A stretch of DNA of 64,000 bases from CAZEMR01 sp964513465 (GCA_964513465.1 CAZEMR010000005.1:16854-80853), one strand, 5' to 3'; shown: positions 1 to 8,015, counted from the stretch's first letter. Translations and numbers: made by a program. Notes: generated by a model from the letters alone, not told the origin.

Positions 1-228
1 ACCGCTGAGATATTAATCGACCCCAAAGACAAAACCCAGGTTTTTATCAGCCTGATCGAAGGCAAAAACCACGAAGTAAAACGACTGTTCGAGCACTTCG
101 ACTATCGCGTTAAACAGCTCGACCGCAAAAGCTTCGCCACTTTGGATACAGCCGGCCTCAGGCGCGGCGAATACCGCCATCTGCAAGGCCGCGAAATAGC
201 CAATCTGAGGCGTTTGGTCGGATTATAA
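1..228 (+). CDS. RsuA/RluB-family rRNA pseudouridine synthase (3' end)
   Basis: The first 75 codons are the C-terminal end of a gene that begins before the window. The motifs NHEVKRLF and GEYRHL, followed by LRRLVGL at the end, are those of the RsuA/RluB/RluE/RluF group, which isomerises a uridine in ribosomal RNA. The catalytic Asp and the S4 domain would lie upstream and cannot be seen, so the member (RluB, RluE or RluF) cannot be named. The reading frame is intact to the TAA. Confidence 0.85.
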   Translation, partial: TAEILIDPKDKTQVFISLIEGKNHEVKRLFEHFDYRVKQLDRKSFATLDTAGLRRGEYRHLQGREIANLRRLVGL

Positions 229-268
229 TAATTATATCGTAATTTTAAACAATATCAGAGTATTGGAA

Positions 269-736
269 ATGATCCGAAAATTATTGCTGATAATCATTTG
301 CATTGGAATTGCATTCCCTGTATTTGCACAAACCGACATACCCGAATTCCCTATTGAGCGCAGAGCAAATATCAATATACCGCCGGAAATTAAGGATAGA
401 ACGGAACAATTTTTTAATACAATTCTCGAAGGCCGCGTTGAGTCTGCCTACCGCCAGTTTCTTAAAAACAGTCCGCTTGCCGAAAAAGAAAGCGATATTG
501 CCAATCTGATCACCGAAACCCGCAAATCATTCGAGCTTTACGGCAAAGCGCTGGAATTCGAGGCGGTCGAGGCCGAATACGTGACACCCTCTTATATTCG
601 ATTGAAATACCTCGGGCTTAACGAGGATTATCCCACGCGATGGATGTTCACATTCTATAAATCACCATCCAAAGGATGGATCGTCACACAAGTCAAATTC
701 GACGACCTTGCTCAATTCTATTTTTCTGATCAATAA
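269..736 (+). CDS. small exported protein of unknown function
   Basis: A 155-residue protein with a clear Sec signal peptide (residues 1-20, ending VFA before Q). The mature part is about 135 residues, mixed helix and strand, with a helical start and a strand-rich end (YIRLKYLG, WMFTFYK, GWIVTQVKFD). This resembles NTF2-like small periplasmic folds, but no family is recognised with certainty. An in-frame TTG lies two codons upstream at 263; the ATG at 269 is preferred because it begins the MIRKLLL signal sequence. The gene ends 17 bases before the superoxide dismutase start, so the two may be co-transcribed. Confidence 0.7.
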   Translation: MIRKLLLIIICIGIAFPVFAQTDIPEFPIERRANINIPPEIKDRTEQFFNTILEGRVESAYRQFLKNSPLAEKESDIANLITETRKSFELYGKALEFEAVEAEYVTPSYIRLKYLGLNEDYPTRWMFTFYKSPSKGWIVTQVKFDDLAQFYFSDQ

Positions 737-740
737 CCCA

Positions 741-746
741 CAGGAG
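741..746 (+). promoter_or_regulatory. strong Shine-Dalgarno for sod
   Basis: AGGAGG lies 7 bases before the ATG at 754. It fixes the start that includes the twin-arginine signal. Confidence 0.8.
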
Positions 747-753
747 GTTATCC

Positions 754-1461
754 ATGCAAAACCGCAGACAATTTCTTACCGCAGCCGGCGCTATGGCGGT
801 CGCTACCGCTGCCTCGGGTGCATTCCCGGAGCCGGCTTCCGCACAGGACAAATCAGGCGGCTACGCCAACCACAAGCTCCCGCCGCTCCCTTATGACTAC
901 AATGCGCTGGAGCCCGTCATCGACGAAACAACGCTCAGAACCCACCACGATATCCACCACCAGGGATACGTCAACGGCCTGAACAACGCCGAAGAGCAGC
1001 TTGCTATCGCACGAGTCAAAGGCGACTTTTCGATGGTCGATTACTGGTCGCAAAAATCCGCATTCCACGGCGGCGGCCACACTTTGCACTCGCTATACTG
1101 GAAGTCAATGTCGCCCGATGGCGGAGGAATGCCAACCGGCAAAATTGCAGAGGCCATTTCGAAAAGCTTCGGCACATTCGACAAATTCAAACAGCAATTC
1201 TCCGCAGCGGCCAAATCCGTCGAGGGCAGCGGCTGGGCCATACTCGCGGCGCGCCCCGGAGACGACACTCTGCTCGTATTCCAGGTGGAAAACCACCAGA
1301 AGCAGATTCCCCCGAATATAATGCCAATCATGGCAATCGACGTCTGGGAGCACGCCTACTATTTGAAATATATGAACAAACGCGGCGACTACGTCGACAA
1401 ATGGTGGGACATCGCCAACTGGGAGCAGGCCGAGCAGTGCATGATGCGCCACAAAAAATAA
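754..1461 (+). CDS. sodB: superoxide dismutase [Fe/Mn], Tat-exported
   Basis: A 235-residue Fe/Mn superoxide dismutase that dismutes superoxide to peroxide and oxygen. The four metal ligands are visible: His64 (in RTHHDIHH), His112 (in TLHSLYW), Asp196 and His200 (DVWEH). Residues 1-30 form a twin-arginine signal (NRRQFLTAAG, hydrophobic stretch, then PASA before Q), so the folded metalloenzyme should be exported to the periplasm. That is less common than a cytoplasmic location. The metal (Fe, Mn or either) cannot be decided by eye, so the symbol is provisional. The last 56 bases and the terminator are repeated exactly at 2942-3054. Confidence 0.93.
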   Translation: MQNRRQFLTAAGAMAVATAASGAFPEPASAQDKSGGYANHKLPPLPYDYNALEPVIDETTLRTHHDIHHQGYVNGLNNAEEQLAIARVKGDFSMVDYWSQKSAFHGGGHTLHSLYWKSMSPDGGGMPTGKIAEAISKSFGTFDKFKQQFSAAAKSVEGSGWAILAARPGDDTLLVFQVENHQKQIPPNIMPIMAIDVWEHAYYLKYMNKRGDYVDKWWDIANWEQAEQCMMRHKK

Positions 1462-1518
1462 TCCGATTAACGCACAATCAAAAGGGGCAGCCGAATCATC
1501 CGGCCGCCCCTTTTTAAA
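1406..1518. repeat. 113-bp perfect direct repeat, copy 1 (sod 3' end)
   Basis: This segment holds the last 56 bases of sod and its terminator. It matches 2942-3054 base for base and identity stops abruptly on both sides. The two copies bracket the AT-rich gene 1538-2821, giving a repeat unit of 1536 bp. Confidence 0.95.
1480..1516 (+). terminator. rho-independent terminator of sod (bidirectional)
   Basis: AAAGGGGCAGCCG pairs with CGGCCGCCCCTTT with one A-C mismatch, flanked by A and T runs. It lies between convergent genes and can serve both sod and the minus-strand gene ending at 1538. An identical copy lies at 3016-3052. Confidence 0.85.
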
Positions 1519-1537
1519 ATGACATTAATTCATATAA

Positions 1538-2821
1538 CTAATTTGTTTGAAGGTGGCCTTCTTTTTTCAATAATGAGATAGTTTCATTATATTCTTTTGC
1601 CTCAGCAATTTTTGTGAATTCAATTTTAGAACCATTGTGATTTGCAATTTGTTCAATTTCATTAAGAGTAACTCGGAAAAATTCTTTTCTAATATTGATC
1701 CGGTTAACTCTCATTCTATCAAATGCTTTATGTAATTTATTTTCCAATTCCGGGGCATTATCAGAATAAATCATGGCATGAACATCGAAAGGGAAAGGTA
1801 CAGATGCGTCGCCTAGTTCTTTAACTCTATCTAACGGATCAAGTCGGCGAGTCATACCAATTTTATATACATCTTTTCCGAAGGAGCCAATATTTGAAAT
1901 AATATAAACATGACCGGATTTTGTAAGTTCTGCCTGTGAAATAGCTCTTTGGTTTTTCTCTTCGGCTTCTTTTAATTTTTCTTCAAGTTCAGTCATTTTT
2001 TGCTGTATAGAGCTAATCTCTTCATCGGAAGCAATTTCCATTTCTTTTCTGGCTTGCTCAAGAGCCCGTATATACTGCTGTTCTTCCATTTGGGCTTCTT
2101 TTAATGCTTTTTCAATTTCTTGCTTCCGTCTGGCTTCTTCTTTCATCATTTCGCGAATTTCTCTTTGTTCTTCACGTTCTTCTTCCTTTTTCTCATGATA
2201 TTCATGAACAAGTTTTAGCTCTTCGATTTTTAAATTCAGGTAATCTACCGTAATATCACTATTTATACGAGTGGCAAGTTTATTAATTATTTCGAAATTT
2301 TTATTAATTCTTTCAATCATTTTAGTAATATTTTTATAGTTGACCTGGGAAGTGGCAGCGTCACATTCACCATTAAATGCCCTTAGCATTAATTTAAGAT
2401 TTTCATTCGCCATTTTTTTGCCCTCGGCTTTGCTGCCGCCTAATGTCCATTCCGAATGGCACACCACTGCGGTCTTGTTCCTGATCATTGATTTTTGCTT
2501 TTCTCTTATTTCACTGATTTTTGATTTATATAATTCAGAATTTTCGAAGTTATATTCCGGTTCGTAATATCCGAATTCTATTGCTTCTTCATCTTCCTTA
2601 AAAATCGCGACGAGTTTTTTTAGATGTTCTCGTTCAGCTTCGAGAGCTTTGATTTCTTCTAAAAGAACTCTTTTTTTGGCGTTTATTTCTTCGTATTCTT
2701 TTTCCGTATCTTCAATTTTTTGGTAGGGCTCAAAACGTTTTTTTAAGGTGTTTTTCTCTTTCAGTAGAGTAAATAAATATATCAGCACACAGATTAAGAC
2801 TAATAATAAAAATAATACCAT
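1538..2821 (-). CDS. membrane-anchored DUF4041 / GIY-YIG (T5orf172-like) nuclease-family protein
   Basis: A 427-residue protein. The ATG at 2821 is preceded by AGGAG at good spacing; an in-frame TTG lies 7 codons earlier. Domains in order: an N-terminal membrane helix (MVLFLLLVLICVLIYLF), a charged coiled coil, a DUF4041-like helical region (about residues 80-220), a long Glu/Arg-rich coiled coil, and a C-terminal GIY-YIG domain (about 300-410) showing HVYIISN, YKIGMTRR and ELENKLH..F. GIY-YIG domains cut DNA or RNA. DUF4041 plus GIY-YIG proteins occur in phages, prophages and accessory islands, but no activity is assigned here. Base composition is far richer in AT than neighbouring genes, and the gene sits inside a 113-bp direct repeat, so recent acquisition is likely. 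Confidence 0.85.
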   Translation of the reverse strand: MVLFLLLVLICVLIYLFTLLKEKNTLKKRFEPYQKIEDTEKEYEEINAKKRVLLEEIKALEAEREHLKKLVAIFKEDEEAIEFGYYEPEYNFENSELYKSKISEIREKQKSMIRNKTAVVCHSEWTLGGSKAEGKKMANENLKLMLRAFNGECDAATSQVNYKNITKMIERINKNFEIINKLATRINSDITVDYLNLKIEELKLVHEYHEKKEEEREEQREIREMMKEEARRKQEIEKALKEAQMEEQQYIRALEQARKEMEIASDEEISSIQQKMTELEEKLKEAEEKNQRAISQAELTKSGHVYIISNIGSFGKDVYKIGMTRRLDPLDRVKELGDASVPFPFDVHAMIYSDNAPELENKLHKAFDRMRVNRINIRKEFFRVTLNEIEQIANHNGSKIEFTKIAEAKEYNETISLLKKEGHLQTN

Positions 2822-2941
2822 ATCGAGACTCCTATAAAACAAATAATTATGATATCATAAACTAATAATATTTTTTTATTTTTACTAAAAATTTCTTATT
2901 TCGCAAGATAATAAAGAGAATTTTGTATTAATTTGCGTAAG

Positions 2942-3054
2942 GGGACATCGCCAACTGGGAGCAGGCCGAGCAGTGCATGATGCGCCACAAAAAATAATCC
3001 GATTAACGCACAATCAAAAGGGGCAGCCGAATCATCCGGCCGCCCCTTTTTAAA
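2942..3054. repeat. 113-bp perfect direct repeat, copy 2
   Basis: An exact copy of 1406-1518: a 56-base sod tail with no gene in front of it, plus the terminator. The unmatched junctions on either side (GTAAG before, TAGCTT after) place one insertion boundary here. Confidence 0.95.
3016..3052. terminator. duplicate of the sod terminator
   Basis: Same stem-loop as 1480-1516. Here it lies downstream of the minus-strand barrel gene 3074-3736 and upstream of the GIY-YIG gene, so it can insulate the inserted gene from read-through. Confidence 0.75.
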
Positions 3055-3073
3055 TAGCTTATATATAAATGAC

Positions 3074-3736
3074 CTAGAAGTAAATGCCGAGGGTCAGGGT
3101 GTAGTATGCCTTGGCTTCCTCGTCGCTTTCCTTGCCAATCAGATTGGCCTGATTGTATTTGCCCTCGAGATTGATCGTCAGAAGGCCGAGATCGAGGTCG
3201 GCGCCTGCGCCGAGTCCGAACCCAACGCGGTTATCCGTCGGCGAACTCGACAGCGGAATCGGAATGCCCTCGGATTCGTAATCCACCGAGGATGTTATAT
3301 AATTATATGTCAGATCGCCGGTGGCGTAAACCCCGATGAAACTGCGCAAAAGATAGAAATTAATACCAGCGCCGATCGGGATAATATTCTGCGACGATTT
3401 GAGAGTTGTCAGCACTTCGCCGGTTTCGGGATCAGTGACGTAGATATCGGTCTGCGGGAATTTGTTCCATGCGATACTTCCGACGAAAAGGACGTTGTCG
3501 GTCAGGCTCACACGGGCTTTCATTCCGATATGGTAGCCGGCTTTTGTGCCGTCTCGAACGAAATTGCGGGCAGAGTCGTTGTCTTCGAATCTGTCGCGGT
3601 TGTAAATATCATTGACCTGATCATTGGGTGTCGATAGTCCGAGGTGGAATCCGATATCGACCTGGGCATGAAGCCCGAATGCGGGAGCAAGCATAAATGC
3701 TGCTGCAATGAGGAAAAATTTGATTGATTTGTACAT
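3074..3736 (-). CDS. outer membrane beta-barrel protein (porin-like)
   Basis: A 220-residue protein with a Sec signal (residues 1-25, ending LHAQ). The mature part alternates hydrophobic and polar residues as in a small 8-strand barrel (GFHLGLSTP, YHIGMKARVSL, FVGSIAW, FIGVYATGDLTYNYI) and ends in aromatic YTLTLGIYF, the usual outer-membrane targeting end. It looks like the general outer membrane beta-barrel families of FCB bacteria; the substrate is unknown. A -7-like CAAAAATA (TATTTTTG on the minus strand) is at 3759-3766. Confidence 0.75.
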   Translation of the reverse strand: MYKSIKFFLIAAAFMLAPAFGLHAQVDIGFHLGLSTPNDQVNDIYNRDRFEDNDSARNFVRDGTKAGYHIGMKARVSLTDNVLFVGSIAWNKFPQTDIYVTDPETGEVLTTLKSSQNIIPIGAGINFYLLRSFIGVYATGDLTYNYITSSVDYESEGIPIPLSSSPTDNRVGFGLGAGADLDLGLLTINLEGKYNQANLIGKESDEEAKAYYTLTLGIYF

Positions 3737-3903
3737 AAGGTCTCCAAAAATTTATAAACAAAAATAGGTTTCCGGAGAGAAAAGTAAAAAAAATTATAAA
3801 TGAGGCCGGAATTGATGCGTCAATATCTCAAATGCAAATTAATGAAATAATTGTTATCTTGCGAAAAAGAAATTTCAGCATCTATAAATATATAGGAATG
3901 GCA

Positions 3904-5844
3904 ATGAGGAAAATTATTTTAATCGCAGCATCACTGCTTTTGATCGCAAGCATGCTTTTAGCCCAGGAAAACGAGAGCCGAACAAGGCTGGGCGCATTTC
4001 TCGGCGGGAATTTTAATATGCACAGCCCCACGATGGAATATGATTATTCGCTCACAGGCGGCGGCAATTCGATATTCGATTTCGATCAGAACTCCACCAG
4101 TCTCGGCATTAACGGCGGGCTGATCGGCATTTTTCCGCTGAACCGCATACTCTCGATTTCGGGCCGTATCGGCTACCACGGCATGGGCGCCACGCTCGAA
4201 GGCCGCCAGGCGGGAATCGTTAATCCCGACGCCAACGAGATGGACGTCTCGCTTCATTATCTCGAAATTTCGCCTATTCTGCATTTTCATAATCTTATCC
4301 CCACAGAGGGCCTGTATTTCCTTGCCGGAATTGAAGTCGGAGTGCCGATTGTGGCCAATTACAACTGGCCTGTGGTATATGACGACGGCACCGGCGCCGC
4401 AACGCTCGAAACCATCGACTCTGATATCCCCGACAAAAGCGTCCGAGTGGCGTTTGCCCTCGGCGCGGGGTATGATATTCAATTAAGCAAAGACATGTTC
4501 CTGACGCCCGAGGTGTCCTTCCGGCTGCCGATGACCAATGTGTCGGCCAATGATAATTTTATGACATGGAACGTGCCGCAGCTCCGGCTTGGCGTTAATC
4601 TGACATTCTCCCTCGGCGGCGACGAAGAGGCAGCCGAATACGAAGATCATTTCCTCGAAGTCGGATTCGAAGACGTCCGCTATTACGACCAGACGGGCGC
4701 TCCGCGCAAATTGGACAAAATCACGGTCGAGGAAGTCCAATACACCGAGATGTTTCCGATTGTGCCCTATGTATTCTGCGCAGAAAATCAGGCGAAGCCC
4801 GCACCTGCCACCCAGGATCTGGCCGCAGGCAGCGAAGCAGGCGAATTCACGATGAACAGCCTCAAACCCGACGCTCTCTCGATCAACCGCTCCACGCTCG
4901 ATATAATCGGCCGCAGGATGCAGGAAAACGAGCGCTACCAGGTGACCATCACCGGCACCCGCGACAGCAAAGCCGAACAGGGCAAGGAAGACCTTTCGTC
5001 GAACAGAGCGGAATTTGCAAAAAAATATCTTGTAGATAATTATAATATTATGCCCGGACGAATCACAACCAAAAGCCGCGGCCTGCCCGAAAAGGCATCC
5101 TCGACCCGCGTGCCCGACGGAGTCGCCGAAAACCGCCGGATCGAATTCACCAGCCCCAGCGGCGACCTTCTGAAGCCGATCACAATCGAGCGCGACAAGC
5201 AGACAGTCGCCGAGCCGCGCATGATCGAATTCATCCCGTACACCGTCACCACCGACTTGGTCACAAGATGGCAGCTCGAAATAGTCCAGGCCGACAAAAC
5301 GATCCAGGACTACCGCGGCGCCGGATTCCCCGATACTCTGCAGTGGCTGATCATGCCCAACCAGCTTCAGCCCAGCCAGATACCGCTGGATTATATATTC
5401 ACCGCCGAGACCGATTACGGAATGAAGGAAATGGCCACCGGCTCGATCCCGGTAGAATACTACTCGATTACACGCAAGAAAACCGAAGACCGCCCGGACA
5501 AAACGATATCGAAATTCAGCCTCATCGTGTTTGATTTCGACAGCCCGGAAGTATCCGCAAAGGATCGCGAAATTATTAACGACAACGTAATTCCCGCGAT
5601 TAAATATAATTCAACGGTGCAGATATACGGATATACCGACCGCATCGGCGAGGATGAATACAACAAACGCCTTGCGAAATCGCGCGCCGAAAACGTACGC
5701 AAAATACTCGAGAAAAGCGCCCCCACCGCGCAGTTCGAGGTCTATGGCGTTGGCGAGAACATCCTGCTCTACAACAACGAACTGCCCACCGGGCGCCACC
5801 TGTCGCGCACGGTGCAGATATACGTAATCACCCCAAAGGAATAG
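3904..5844 (+). CDS. OmpA-family protein, N-terminal barrel with two OmpA-like domains
   Basis: A 646-residue outer membrane protein. The ATG at 3904 starts the signal peptide MRKIILIAASLLLIASMLLAQ; earlier in-frame starts at 3898 and 3832 would put non-signal sequence in front. After the signal comes a barrel-like region of about 200 residues (SLGINGGLIGIFPL, FALGAGYDI, LRLGVNLTFSL). Two peptidoglycan-binding OmpA-type modules follow: a divergent one around residues 320-430 (VTITGTRDSKAEQGKEDLS, ENRRIEF) and a classical one at the C-terminus (FDFDSPEVS, IYGYTDRIGEDEYNKRLAKSRAENVR, SRTVQIYV). The likely role is to tie the outer membrane to the cell wall. A terminator follows directly. Confidence 0.85.
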   Translation: MRKIILIAASLLLIASMLLAQENESRTRLGAFLGGNFNMHSPTMEYDYSLTGGGNSIFDFDQNSTSLGINGGLIGIFPLNRILSISGRIGYHGMGATLEGRQAGIVNPDANEMDVSLHYLEISPILHFHNLIPTEGLYFLAGIEVGVPIVANYNWPVVYDDGTGAATLETIDSDIPDKSVRVAFALGAGYDIQLSKDMFLTPEVSFRLPMTNVSANDNFMTWNVPQLRLGVNLTFSLGGDEEAAEYEDHFLEVGFEDVRYYDQTGAPRKLDKITVEEVQYTEMFPIVPYVFCAENQAKPAPATQDLAAGSEAGEFTMNSLKPDALSINRSTLDIIGRRMQENERYQVTITGTRDSKAEQGKEDLSSNRAEFAKKYLVDNYNIMPGRITTKSRGLPEKASSTRVPDGVAENRRIEFTSPSGDLLKPITIERDKQTVAEPRMIEFIPYTVTTDLVTRWQLEIVQADKTIQDYRGAGFPDTLQWLIMPNQLQPSQIPLDYIFTAETDYGMKEMATGSIPVEYYSITRKKTEDRPDKTISKFSLIVFDFDSPEVSAKDREIINDNVIPAIKYNSTVQIYGYTDRIGEDEYNKRLAKSRAENVRKILEKSAPTAQFEVYGVGENILLYNNELPTGRHLSRTVQIYVITPKE

Positions 5845-5875
5845 TGTATAGCCCGAAAAATGATGTAAATACAAG

Positions 5876-5908
5876 GCTGCTTCGGAACTCTCCGGAGCAG
5901 CTTTTTTT
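5876..5908 (+). terminator. rho-independent terminator
   Basis: GCTGCTTCGGA, loop ACTC, TCCGGAGCAGC, then seven T. It ends the OmpA-family gene. Confidence 0.88.
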
Positions 5909-6018
5909 GATTAATCGTTTAAAAATATATGATTTTCTACTTGTATTAGGTTGGTCCTAAGAGTATATCGCAAATTTTACAAGTGTTCCGCACAATAATG
6001 ACCGGAATCTCAATTTAA

Positions 6019-6246
6019 AAAGCCTCGCCGAATCCTTCGCAGGACGAAACATTTATTTCATTTAATATTCCAGCAGGGGGCTTTGTCTCGCTGGACATTT
6101 ATGATATTTATGGGAAACGCCTGAATACACTAATCGACAATGAATTCATATCCGAAGGGCACAAAAGTATACGTCTGAATTCGGCTAAACTAAGCAATGG
6201 TATATATGTCTGCGTACTGAAATCAGGTGCTGAATTGAGCATATAA
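6019..6246 (+). pseudogene. decapitated T9SS cargo: only the C-terminal sorting tail remains
   Basis: Reading from 6019 to the TAA at 6244-6246 gives about 75 codons that match a type A T9SS sorting domain: SPNPSQDETFISFNIP, then LDIYDIYGKRLNTLID, GHKSIRLNS, and LSNGIYVCVLKSG. An in-frame TAA lies just upstream at 6016 and another stop further up. There is no start codon, signal peptide or passenger domain, so the rest of the cargo gene has been lost. A stem-loop terminator still follows at 6287. The 5909-6018 stretch holds nothing recognisable. Confidence 0.75.
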
Positions 6247-6286
6247 GATTGATGATTATGAGATAATTTCGTCAAAATTCCCAACT

Positions 6287-6328
6287 AAAAAAGGGATGTG
6301 GCCGATGCCTCATCCCTTAATTTTTTTG
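6287..6328. terminator. bidirectional terminator
   Basis: AAGGGATG pairs perfectly with CATCCCTT, with six A before and a T run after. It serves the T9SS remnant on the plus strand and the Rieske-like gene on the minus strand. Confidence 0.85.
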
Positions 6329-6357
6329 ATATGCTGCTTTGTCGGTGCCGGATAAAA

Positions 6358-6819
6358 TCAGACGCTTACCAATATGTAGTCATCTTCCGTCGTTACGGTG
6401 TATTTCGTAAGTGGCTTATCGGCCGGGCCCGCAAGCACGGAGCCAACTTTGCTGAATTTCGAACCACCAAAGCTGACGCATTCGAAACGGTTTTTGTCGT
6501 GCTGATACTCCAGCTCGCGGCCGCCGTGGGTGCATTTGTCCTCAAATGCCAGGTAGCTGTCGGCGTCGTCGCGTGCGATGATCATTTTGTGGCCTTTGCC
6601 GTCGGCCTCGAAGGAGAGCTTGACCGCGCCGCCGGCTTTTTCTAGCGGTTTGTTTTTGGCGAGTTCCAGCCGCAGCTTGCCGCCCTCGTAAGTGTAGCTG
6701 CCCGCTTCGGCGGTGGGGGTGGACGAAGTACCTGTGATAGCCGAACACGAACCCAGCGTACCGCATGCGCATACCGCCGCCGCCGCGCCGCCGATTTTAA
6801 TGAAATCTCTGCGTCTCAT
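6358..6819 (-). CDS. exported Rieske-like protein with incomplete second cluster motif
   Basis: A 153-residue protein with an N-terminal twin-arginine-type signal (RRRDFIKIGGAAAA) that also contains a lipobox-like LGSC (Cys25). The C-terminal half is a Rieske fold. The first ligand pair is present as C96-T-H98-G. The second motif reads C114-V-S-F-G-G-S-K-F, so the usual His three residues after the Cys is Phe. The following KVGSVLAGPADKPL is typical of Rieske proteins. With three of four classical ligands it may bind an altered cluster or none. It stands alone, with no cytochrome bc or oxygenase partner nearby. Confidence 0.75.
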   Translation of the reverse strand: MRRRDFIKIGGAAAAVCACGTLGSCSAITGTSSTPTAEAGSYTYEGGKLRLELAKNKPLEKAGGAVKLSFEADGKGHKMIIARDDADSYLAFEDKCTHGGRELEYQHDKNRFECVSFGGSKFSKVGSVLAGPADKPLTKYTVTTEDDYILVSV

Positions 6820-6901
6820 AAATTCCTTTCCCTATTTATAATATCAGAATTTTTTGGAAAATAAGGGAGAAATATTAATTTTCAATAAATTTAAATATAA
6901 A

Positions 6902-6919
6902 TACCGTCCGAAGACGGTA
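6902..6919. terminator. stem-loop, probable terminator of the sigma/DUF4252 operon
   Basis: TACCGTC, loop CGAA, GACGGTA. It lies just past the end of the minus-strand DUF4252 gene; the sequence after it on that strand is T/A-rich rather than a pure T run. Confidence 0.55.
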
Positions 6920-6954
6920 TTCTGTAAATGAAATGTTGCTAACGGGTTGCAGGA

Positions 6955-7509
6955 TTATTTGCCCTTATTGGGCTGATCCATCTGCTGGAGCTGCTGCAAT
7001 TCTTTGATTTGCATTATTTCCGAGAGCTTCGAAATCTTGTCGAGCGACATCGCGCCGCTGATATTGACCAGAGTGGCTTCGTTTTCCTCGCCGACCAGCA
7101 CGAGTAACTCCTTGATTTCCTTTTGTGTTTGTTTGGCAAGTATCCTCACATTCGAGCCTTCGTCGTTGACCAGCACGAGGCTTTTGTATTCGCTCATCGG
7201 AACTTTCGAAAGGAAATCCTTATAAACTTCGCGGGCAAGACTTTTCTCGCGCTTCAGCTCTTTGTCGAATTTATAAGTCAATACGAGCATTGCGTTGATT
7301 CCGCTGAGCATTTCGTTGACTGCGCCATTTGTGCTGTCGCTCTTCATCATTTCGCCCATAGTTTCGAACATTTCCTTATTGATCAGTACGGTTGTGAAGC
7401 CCTTTTTGCCGGTGTATTTGTCGAACAGGCTGATATAGGGCGAGTCCTGTGCCAGTGCGGTTGCGGCAGTCATGACAACTGCCAGTGCGATTACGATTAT
7501 CTTTTTCAT
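6955..7509 (-). CDS. DUF4252 domain-containing exported protein
   Basis: A 184-residue protein with a signal peptide (residues 1-20, ending ALAQ) and a DUF4252-type body (SLFDKYTGKKGFTTVLINKEMFE, followed by EGSNVRILAK). DUF4252 proteins are small exported proteins of FCB bacteria, commonly encoded after an ECF sigma factor. That is the arrangement here: the start overlaps the stop of the anti-sigma-like gene by 4 bases. Biochemical function is unknown; an output or sensor of the sigma system is the natural guess. Confidence 0.85.
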   Translation of the reverse strand: MKKIIVIALAVVMTAATALAQDSPYISLFDKYTGKKGFTTVLINKEMFETMGEMMKSDSTNGAVNEMLSGINAMLVLTYKFDKELKREKSLAREVYKDFLSKVPMSEYKSLVLVNDEGSNVRILAKQTQKEIKELLVLVGEENEATLVNISGAMSLDKISKLSEIMQIKELQQLQQMDQPNKGK

Positions 7510-8015
7510 AGCGCTACCTTTGAAATATTAAAAAACTTGGTTTGATATTCATATATAATGGATAATTCTTTTGCGGGTTCAATGCTTTCGTTCAGTTTGC
7601 CGGATACATAGCCCAAAGTCTCAACTGCTTGTTTATACGCAATTTCGGGGTCTTTTGTTGCATACTTTTCGGCAATTACTTCCCCGGATTCATTATTTTC
7701 GGAATTCTGATTTAAAAAGAAAACACCGAGCATAATAAATGCGCAGGCTGCGGCTGCCGCGGCGAACCACTGGATATTATACAGTTTGCTTAGCGGACGA
7801 CGACTGATGCGCGAGATCGTGCGTTCGTCGAAGTCCTCGGATTCGATTCGTCCATCGCGTTGGGTGGTCATATACCGGAACAATTCCGAATACGGCTCAA
7901 GTTCGGGATCGATATGCTGAGAATCGAAATATTCGCGGAGCAATGCTTCTTCTGCGAGCGAGGTGTCGCCCTCGAAATATCTTTCGATTAATGGTTTAAT
8001 GCTTGTAGTATTCAT
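7506..8015 (-). CDS. probable membrane anti-sigma factor
   Basis: A 169-residue protein: a cytoplasmic helical N-terminus (residues 1-80, with LIERYFEGDTSLAEEALLREYF resembling the FCB anti-sigma start), one membrane helix (about 83-101) and a 65-residue periplasmic tail. It has no zinc-binding HxxxCxxC motif. The start overlaps the sigma-factor gene by 20 bases and the end overlaps the DUF4252 gene by 4, so the three are translationally coupled. The position makes an anti-sigma role likely; sequence alone is modest support. Confidence 0.7.
   Translation of the reverse strand: MNTTSIKPLIERYFEGDTSLAEEALLREYFDSQHIDPELEPYSELFRYMTTQRDGRIESEDFDERTISRISRRPLSKLYNIQWFAAAAAACAFIMLGVFFLNQNSENNESGEVIAEKYATKDPEIAYKQAVETLGYVSGKLNESIEPAKELSIIYEYQTKFFNISKVAL

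Noticed and set aside
1538..2821. The GIY-YIG gene as an insertion sequence
   Set aside because: No transposase and no terminal inverted repeats were seen, and a 113-bp repeat is far too long for a normal target-site duplication.
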